Below, one piece after another: positions 56,911 to 64,000 of a DNA stretch of 64,000 nt. Below the pieces are notes generated by a model. The model did no database searches. It was not told the origin of the DNA and saw nothing but the letters and a program-made list of their open reading frames with translations. The position numbers were made by a program, and so were the translations under genes. The stretch is from contig CAXARO010001692.1 in the NCBI GenBank assembly GCA_963971305.1, positions 1-64,000 on the forward strand, given 5' to 3'. This stretch comes from Arcuatula senhousia (lineage: Eukaryota > Mollusca > Bivalvia > Mytilida > Mytilidae). Every line of letters begins with the position of its first letter. Positions within the stretch are counted from its first letter, which is position 1.

Positions 56911-59900
56911 TTAAATGAGCAAATTCCCCAGTAAATCAACGGTAACGCTAGGATCATTATAGTTCAGATTGTACTTCATCGAGTATAAATATAGCTTTAG
57001 CTCTGACGTAAAGAAAATGTAATTGTCGAATGACAACGGATCTTTCAAAACAGCAGCTGTATCCGCCGGAAGTTGGGTCCAAGGATTCAAATTTTGTCCA
57101 TTCTGATTGTATTCTTTGTTGGAAAGCGGAATGTTAGCAAAGTATGGCAGGAAATTACCATAATATAGAACTTCTCCGTTTTCGAAGAAATATCTTTCCT
57201 GCGTGCCATATTTTGACCTCAGCACGGCCCAGGTTGGGTTCGATGGGAAAACGGCCAGGCTTTGGAATGATGTTCTCGCTTTCAAATGGTTTGCAATGGT
57301 CTTGGGATAACCTGATTCTTCGTGTTGGTTCCATCCGGCTATGATAATTGACCAGACTAAGGAATCTAGATATATAAGAAGCAAAAAGTTACTAAATCTT
57401 TCAAAGTTTGTTTAAAAGCCAAAACCAAAAGACAAAAAAAAAGATAATGAACTACCATATATTGACAGGTGGCTATCAAGACGGAGATGCCGACACTAAT
57501 TTCTATAATAACTACTGGAAAATTTATCAATAATCAATTTTCAATGTAATACTTTTAATGAAAAAAATATTTTTTGTTGGTACCTATTTTCGTTGTTTGG
57601 GGAAAATTGATAACTAAGTAGTTCGTGGATTTTTGAATTCGTGGTCCTGAAAATTGCTTCACACAAACCGATGCAAATTTTACTTTTCGTTTGGTATCAA
57701 ATTTTGCGGGTCAAAGCCACCCACGATAACCACGAAAATTGATAGCCAACGAATAATAATGAAACCACAGTAATCTAATTTCTATATGATACTTTAAATA
57801 AAACAGATTTCGTTTTCTATTGGTAGTATTTGGATTGGTATTGAATATAATATAATAAGTTTTTAATCGATCGCAAGAGATTGAAGGTTGATATCTGTCT
57901 TCATTGGGAATTTTTTTAATTGCCGCTTGTTTATGCAGATTGTGTCGCGCACACTTTTTCCATATCTCATTTTTGTTTATTTATCTTACATGTAATTTTT
58001 AATTTGTTACTACAATATGCAGACGCCTGTGTCACAAACCCCGACAGTATACCAGTTTTAGTTCAATGTTAAGTAACATTGACCCAAATAACAAACAATA
58101 ACAATCAATTATTTTATCAATTTTAGAAAATAAATAAATGTTTTTAAGTTTTTCAAACCTTTTCTTCAATTAATAGGTTGACCCACATTTTGACCTTCAC
58201 ATGTTTTTGTTACCTGTGTAAAATTCAACTCGATCACCATTCCACGAGTGGATTGCTCTGATTTCTGATAATTCTGGAAGTGTTCCAGGGAAAGCTTTGA
58301 ATACGTCTGTGAATTTCTGTACCGGAAGACACGGCCCCGTGGTATACATTTTTATGATGTCATCATATACATAAACACCATCTGGTGTTAAGACAACAAT
58401 GTCTGCGGCAGAGTGTTGGTGACAAGTACTCTGTACAGTTTCAACTGTTCCAATTATGTAAGACTAAAAAAAATATATAAACAATAAACCTAAAGTCTCG
58501 ACAGATTTTGATACCTACATATCGAGATTTGATGATCCACCATCGGAAACCTTGTACAAATCTTAAATAATATTTTTTTGAGTTTGGTTCCTTGTTCTTG
58601 TATTGTACTTGAAACATGCCTTTTAGTGTTATTCGCCTTTCGACGATTGGATAAAGTGTTTCTGATTAGTCTTAAACAGATCAAAAATACAACTGTATTG
58701 GACATTTTGTTGTGTATTCGATGTTGGTTTGAATATTTGTTTTCGTGTGGTTTTTTTTTTGGTAAATTTGTTCAAATGCTGCATAGTTAAAAGAACATAA
58801 AGAATAACAACTAACACTGTTAGGTGTAGCTGTAGAAACGTCTTGTTCCGTTGTAACTTCAGGCTCTGTGGTGCCAACTTCTGTTGTTATGGCAACATCG
58901 TTTGAACTGTCTATGAACAAATTACGTGTCATTGAACACATGTTTGGAAAGGAAGCGTACAAGTAGGGCTGTGCTTGAGTACTTCGACCAATCAAATAAC
59001 ATTTCCGGTCTTTCGAAGAACTGAAGTCACTCACGTCTATACTTATTTGTATGCATGCATCATACACCATGCAGAGTAGTACACAATCCTCCTAAAAATA
59101 GAGAAAATGTGCTGCATGCATTCATCTGCACTTTCAATTGTTAATAGAAAATAATGAGATGTGGAATAAGTGTACGCGACACAGCCCACAATTAAACGGC
59201 AATTTAGAAAATTTAAACCACAATGGACAAACGCCAGCAGATTTGGCATTTAACCTTAACCTTAAGTTAAGGTTAGGAACTACCAAATGAGGACCCCTCT
59301 TAAAGCAACCAAATTTGAAACCAACAACATTGGCTAGAATAGAAATAATATACATAAGGTTGCCATTAAGTTAGGATGCAAGGTTACATATCAGTAGCAG
59401 ATATTTGATGTTAATGGCCATATTGCTTACAATAAATGGATCAAATGATAACACTGGATCGATACGAAAATGTTATTAAAAATAAAATAAAAAAGGATTT
59501 TTTTTTATATTCTCTTTCTAAAAGTCTGACTTTTAATTATCAAAATACACAGATGAACATTCATGACGTTTTTTGTACAATGAGATTTGTTATTGATAAT
59601 ATTCAGTGAGATTTAAACTTGTGCCGAGAGCACTTGCACTCTCCAAAACCAGAATTGGAAAAGTTGGTAAGAAAAGATGGCCGTTATCTTATACTTGAAC
59701 AGAGAAATGTGTTCTGTAATAGTTTGTAACTTTTTCTGGAAAAAAAAATTGTCACCAATTGCATTTTTTAAAATCAATTAAAGAAGGAACACCTATTTGG
59801 AGTGAAAAGGTTCCAAGATAAAAAAGGTTTTGCCTTTCATTTAATATGCTATCCATTCAGTTGTTTTTTTTATTTCTGTGTTTTATGTTGACTGTTGTCT

Positions 59901-60453
59901 GTTTTTTTTCGTCCTGTTTTCTTTGGTGAAAACAAAATAACCGAACTTGGAGGATCAATCTCAAAGTCCAAGAGAAAAGACAAAACATGGAAAACACACC
60001 AGCATAGTTATAGATCGTAATGGTCTTGACTTGGTACAGGCATTTCAAATTAAACACCATGCATGCATAGACGGTTGTTATGCATGAGTGGGCCAGCTCG
60101 TCTATTCCTATTGTGTCTTACACTGACAACCCTGCTGTTTTTGTTAATAAAGCGTGGCTAAACCCACAATACACGCCTGTACCAAGATAGGACCATTGTC
60201 AACTTCACTTTTTGCTCAGTTCGATCGTTTTTGATTTTTTCCTTTATAAATTTAGCTTTTTGTTGCATTCTACTTAAACAGAAATACTAAGAGTACTTAC
60301 AATTTTATTAACGGTGTGCTCGCTTAGTCTATAGTTTAAAATCGTCACATCACATTTATCCTTTCGAAATGTTGATTCCAACGCACCATTCGTAAAACTA
60401 ATATAGAATGTCGTGCAAATTAAGGAAAAGATAATGGATTTAACGCTTTTCAT
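56911..60453 (-). CDS. Secreted protein with hemopexin-like segments, four exons, 377 aa
   Basis: Minus-strand exons 60,301-60,453, 58,816-59,091, 58,214-58,463 and 56,911-57,365. All junctions are GT-AG (donors GTAAGT, GTTAGT, GTAACA); phases 0, 0, 1 keep one frame of 1,134 nt ending in a stop. Residues 1-23 are a signal peptide (MKSVKSIIFSLICTTFYISF then TNG). The mature N-terminal part has several cysteines, then a Thr/Glu-rich linker (EVGTTEPEVTTEQDVST). Exons 3-4 show repeats of hemopexin flavour: WNGDRVEFYTGDSLVW followed by ESGYPKTI, and QERYFFENGEVLYYGNF. Probably extracellular, binding a ligand or matrix. The hemopexin assignment is tentative. A nearly identical last exon lies at 63,618-64,000, so this is a tandem gene family. 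Confidence 0.82.
59145..59235 (+). repeat. Truncated dispersed repeat in intron 1
   Basis: GGAATAAGTGTACGCGACAC and the following 'cccacaattaaacggcaattt' match the copies at 52,155 and 55,804. It is followed at about 59,255 by an imperfect palindrome (AACCTTAACCTTAAGTTAAG). Confidence 0.7.
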
Positions 60454-60469
60454 TGTTCTCCACTGTGAT

Positions 60470-60615
60470 TTCTCGGTTTGTAATTAAAAAAAAACAAAAC
60501 AAAAAGAAACATAAAAAATCCAAAGTAAAATAAAACCTTTTTTTGATTTCTCGGTTTGTAATTAAAACAAAAACAAAAAAAGCATAAAAAATCCAAAGTA
60601 AAATAAACCTTTTTT
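60470..60615. repeat. Tandem duplication of about 75 bp
   Basis: GATTTCTCGGTTTGTAATTA...AATCCAAAGTAAAATAAA occurs twice, just upstream of the secreted-protein start codon. Confidence 0.75.
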
Positions 60616-61737
60616 TTAGATATGAAAAAAATAGGACAAATTTAGAAGAATCTTATATTTTCACATCTAAACTATAAATAAAATACTTTAACATGGAACT
60701 AGCCAATCATTGGAATTATGTATATATTGCAAATGTATTTGATTTGTCAATATTCAGATTGATTTCAATTAAAATTGTTTTAAGGTTAATTGTCAAACTC
60801 TTCCGTCCCCCATTGACATCAATCGTCAACTGCCGAAAATCAATGTCGTAATTTATCTCTATTGTCGTAAAATGTTCACTCAATATAATGTTGATGAAGG
60901 TGTTAGAATTATTTATCTTTAGACTTGACAAATGTTTTATCTAAGAACACCGTTATTGTAAATGTAACTTATTATTACAAACAGTTCATTAATTCGAACT
61001 TTTTTTTACTTAAATTGAATTGATTTTTGAACATTTACTTTAAACCTGCCTGAAAACAATTCATTAGCTAATACCATTCTCTTTTCAATACATAGGCATT
61101 GAAGTAATTTCTATATTCCAAACCTTTGTAATCTAATGGTCATTTTTTTCTGCTTGAAAAAATCCGTTAAAGGACAAACCAAAACATCATAACAATTCAA
61201 CATCTGCACTTTGGGAGAATAAAACTCCATATGAGTGCATGGTGTCTTCAATAACATTTCATCAGTCAAAAAAAAAAATTCAACTGATGGGAGTCCTAAC
61301 CCAGTGTTAACATTTTTTTTTGTCAAATCGTTGCTATAAGGCTTTACTTTATATAATTGTAATCAGTACTATTATTACTTCTGAAATAAGATATCATGAA
61401 CTTTTCAATTATCTTGTCTCACATAATTCATATTTCAATACCAATAATGTCCTTGAATTTGTTTTTGTCTTTGGTGACATTGAAACTGACTGGGGAGTTT
61501 AACGTCTTCACTATACCTAGTTATAGGTAATAGGTGTCTTCGAAAACAATATCAATTACTCTGGAATGTCTTTAAAAGGTATTAAACACCTAAGGGATAT
61601 AACTCTAAAATAGCAATTGAAAGTTTTAGTCCGGTACATCTATACAAAGAAATCAAGCTTCTCAGTGACCAGAAAAGAAAATGTTTACACTCTTATATGT
61701 TCAATGAAAATTTTCAAAAGAATTAGATTTTGCAGTT
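60616..61737. other. No gene recognised
   Basis: AT-rich intergenic sequence; short ORFs at 60,716-60,931 and 61,111-61,326 lack family features. Confidence 0.5.
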
Positions 61738-61778
61738 TTACAAATACCAAAACGCGGGTATGAACGGTCAATTTGGAT

Positions 61779-61824
61779 ATGCTATATATCGATATTTCAA
61801 GGAGTAACCTCTCATCAGTAGCAT
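61779..61824 (-). ncRNA. Hammerhead ribozyme, retrozyme unit 1
   Basis: Minus strand: stem I ATGCTA (61,824-61,819) pairs perfectly with 61,784-61,779; core CTGATGA (61,818-61,812); stem II GAGG/CCTT (61,811-61,808 and 61,802-61,799, one G.U); GAAA (61,798-61,795); palindromic stem III TATCGATA (61,794-61,787); U16.1 and A17 (61,786-61,785). Cleavage predicted after 61,785. The palindromic stem III would favour dimeric action. Confidence 0.85.
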
Positions 61825-62161
61825 TGAAATCAAAACATTGGAAGGTCAAATTCCAAAACTGTTGAAAACGAAAAGTACTCAAAACCAAAACGTTCGAACA
61901 AGAAAGCCAAATCCAGCACCGAGGATATCGACCATGTGCATTACAAGGAAAGAAACCTGGTGTTTTAAACAATTTTGAATTAAAAAAACGGAAATTTCAG
62001 CGACAAAAATATTAGAAATTTTATGGTAAATCGTGTCAGACAAGTCTGACTACCAGGCTTGTGATTACCCTCGGGGACCTCTGGTCCACCAGCAGCGGTT
62101 ATCGCCCGGTGGTTTCAAAATTACAAATACCAAAACGCAGGTATGAACGGTCAATTTGGAT

Positions 62162-62207
62162 ATGCTATATATCGATATTTCAAGGAGTAACCTCTCATCA
62201 GTAGCAT
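62162..62207 (-). ncRNA. Hammerhead ribozyme, retrozyme unit 2
   Basis: Identical core, stems and A17 at exactly +383 from unit 1. Cleavage at both sites would release a 383-nt RNA. Confidence 0.85.
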
Positions 62208-62465
62208 TGAAATCAAAACATTGGAAGGTCAAATTCCAAAACTGTTGAAAACGAAAAGTACTCAAAACCAAAACGTTCGAACAAGAAAGCCAAATCCAGC
62301 ACCGAGGATATCGACCATGTGCATTACAAGGAAAGAAACCTGGTGTTTTAAACAATTTTGAATTTAAAAAAACGGAAATTTCAGCGACAAAAATATTAGA
62401 AATTTTATGGTAAATCGTGTCAGACAAGTCTGACTACCAGGCTTGTGATTACCCTCGGGGACCTC

Positions 62466-63116
62466 AGTTGTATTTTTTGAGTTTTGGATTAAAGTACATA
62501 TTTCAGCAAATTTCGAAGAAATTGAAACGACATTTTTAGTCTTGATTTTGTGTACCCCCTTAATAGAATGTTCGTATCCGAGGAACATGAAACCAGAATA
62601 TTGTTGTTTGATTAATGTAGTAAGTCACCGATTATAGGGGTCATTATAGGAAATATTTTACTTGTTACCAGAGTCTTAGAGTCCTTCAAGATGATTCCGA
62701 ATGCCATTTTGACCTAGCTATCGACCAAATGAAAAGTATTCATTTAAATAAAAGAACACACCTTCTTATCAAATAAACTGCTTGGTACGAAATACCACAC
62801 TTTAAAAAATGCATTACATCCATTATTTGTAAGGCAAACTAAGAATTATAAGGTTTTTTTTTATTTTTGGTTGAAACTTTTGAAATTCTAAGTACAATTT
62901 GCTATATGTACATAAAGGTTGCAAATTTGTTGCCTTAATTTTTTTTTTGAAGAATCCAGTATGTTTAGAAAAAAATTAATTTTATTCATTCATTCATTAA
63001 TGATATTTCCTAATATGCATTATATTTGGTAAAAAATGTGTTTTTTTAAATTAAAATTAATATTTTCAATTCGGTCGATATCTAGATCAAACTGGTATTC
63101 GGAATTACCTTAACAG
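62466..63116. other. No gene recognised
   Basis: AT-rich sequence with homopolymer runs; no supportable ORF. Confidence 0.5.
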
Positions 63117-63242
63117 TTCATTCGATATCTTCACGCACTGTAGATTTATAAAGTTAACAATTCATTCGATAGCTTCACGCACTGTAGATTTATAAAGTTA
63201 ACAATTCATTCGATAGCTTCACGCACTGTAGATTTATAAAGT
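63117..63242. repeat. 44-bp tandem repeat, about three units
   Basis: TTCATTCGATAGCTTCACGC onward repeats at 63,117, 63,161 and 63,205 with one or two changes. Confidence 0.9.
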
Positions 63243-63617
63243 TGTTTGGTCACTTGTTGAAAATTTCCACATCGTTGTAAAAAATCATTGGTTTTTCATC
63301 TTCCGGAGCACCTGAGTTGACTCTTGTTTCGACTGGAGTTCGCATTGCTGATTGATATTCACTTATTTTATGTTTCCATGTTTTACATGTTGTCTGTTTT
63401 TGTCCCGTTCCTGTTGGTGTTTGCTGGTTTTGTCTCTGCCCTTTCGGACTTTTGATATACGGATACCCCATTGGTACCTCTGCTTCTTATAGTATAAATA
63501 TTTTTAATATCATTGCAAAAGTGCTCCTATAGCTACAAACTGATATTGCTTTTCGAATTATGTCAAAAATACAGTAATTTTGTGATTCTGGGAGAGAGAC
63601 TGGAGGATTATTCTACC
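63243..63617. other. No gene recognised; one anonymous ORF
   Basis: A 73-codon minus ORF (63,250-63,471) shows no domain and no splice context. It may be repeat-derived and is not called as a gene. Confidence 0.4.
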
Positions 63618-64000
63618 TTAAATGAGCAAATTCCCAAGTAAATCAACGGTAATGCTAGGATCATTATAGTTCAGATTGTAATTCATCGAGTATAAATATA
63701 GCTTTAGCTCTGACGTAATGATGATGTAATTGTCGTATGACAACGGATCTTTCAAAACAGCAGCTGTATCCACCGGAAGTTGAGTCCAAGGATTTAAATT
63801 TTGTCCATTCTGATTGTATTCTTTGTTTGAAAGTGGAATGTCAGCAAAGTATGGCAGGAAATTACCGTAATACAGAACTTTTCCGTTTTCGAAGAAATAT
63901 CGTTCCTGTGTGCCATATTTTGACCTCAGCACGGTCCAGGTTGGGTTCGATGGGAAAACGGTCAGGCTTTGGAATGATGTTCTCACTTTCAAATGGTTTG
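63618..64000 (-). CDS. Last exon of a second hemopexin-like secreted protein gene (partial)
   Basis: Matches the last exon of the gene at 56,911-60,453 almost residue for residue (RSKYGTQERYFFENG, then YGNFLPYFADIPLSNKEYNQ, then VDLLGNLLI and stop). The few changes are mostly conservative, such as A to T and F to Y. The exon runs off the window end; its acceptor would lie about 70 bases beyond. Same strand as its neighbour, so a tandem duplication of the gene. Confidence 0.82.
   Translation of the reverse strand, partial: NHLKVRTSFQSLTVFPSNPTWTVLRSKYGTQERYFFENGKVLYYGNFLPYFADIPLSNKEYNQNGQNLNPWTQLPVDTAAVLKDPLSYDNYIIITSELKLYLYSMNYNLNYNDPSITVDLLGNLLI

Larger units (their letters stand above)
61738..62465 (-). 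mobile_element. Retrozyme, nearly two tandem units of 383 bp
   Basis: Two almost identical 344-bp tracts (61,738-62,081 and 62,121-62,465), period 383 bp, separated by a 39-bp spacer. Each holds a hammerhead ribozyme at the same place on the minus strand. Tandem monomers bounded by hammerheads are the hallmark of retrozymes, whose RNA is cut to unit length and can circularise. The minus-strand ORFs are not considered coding. Target duplication not identified. Confidence 0.82.

Noticed and set aside
61258..61290. TCATCAG near a possible minus-strand GAA
   Set aside because: Lacks the GAAA motif and any stem II.
61685..62427. Two similar minus ORFs of 95 and 120 codons
   Set aside because: They overlap the retrozyme units and hammerheads; the repeated peptide reflects repeated non-coding RNA sequence.

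Overview
This is animal genomic DNA. The genes are split by GT-AG introns, the background is strongly AT-rich, and more than half of what can be recognised is mobile DNA. The repeat types point to a bivalve mollusc, most likely a mussel (Mytilus-like): short-tailed LINEs, hammerhead-ribozyme retrozymes, tRNA-derived fragments, the 'gggcaataactcc' repeat family and TatD-like genes next to retroelements. The species is inferred. There are no bacterial operons, rRNA or CRISPR.

Layout. 0-4.1 kb: a decayed LINE fragment split by a 200-bp insertion carrying a hammerhead ribozyme, then a tRNA-like SINE head. 4.17-15.83 kb is copy A of a large duplication. 17.31-31.46 kb plus 53.28-53.90 kb is copy B. 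Both copies hold the same decayed piggyBac-like transposase, repeats and minisatellite. Copy B also gained a TIR element (24.8 kb), a nearly intact full-length LINE (26.1-30.6 kb) and a very large nested insertion (31.46-53.28 kb). Copy A shows the empty site for each of these three.

The nested insertion is the highlight. The outer layer is a minus-strand LTR retrotransposon with two LTRs of 233 bp that look identical by eye, a target-site duplication, a primer-binding site and a polypurine tract. It has no gag or reverse transcriptase. It keeps only a Ty3/Gypsy-like pol tail and an intact open exon for a zinc-finger plus TatD-family nuclease. Inside it sits a 17.2-kb element with 40-bp perfect terminal inverted repeats (35,587-52,791). 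This inner element has two divergent multi-exon genes sharing a short intergenic promoter. One encodes, by a phase-consistent splice model, an OTU-protease-like domain joined to a D-D-E RNase-H-like putative transposase with SAP-like motifs (about 1,521 aa). The other encodes a SAM-domain/coiled-coil protein (358 aa, four exons). I read this as an autonomous, recently mobile DNA transposon of a lineage I cannot assign.

53.9-64 kb is host sequence. It holds an orphan exon resembling an SLC35/TPT transporter, a complete four-exon secreted protein gene with hemopexin-like segments (56.9-60.5 kb, minus), the last exon of a close paralogue at the right edge, and a tandem, near-dimeric retrozyme with two hammerhead ribozymes (61.7-62.5 kb). 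Gene models are read by eye from ORFs and splice signals. No homology search was run.
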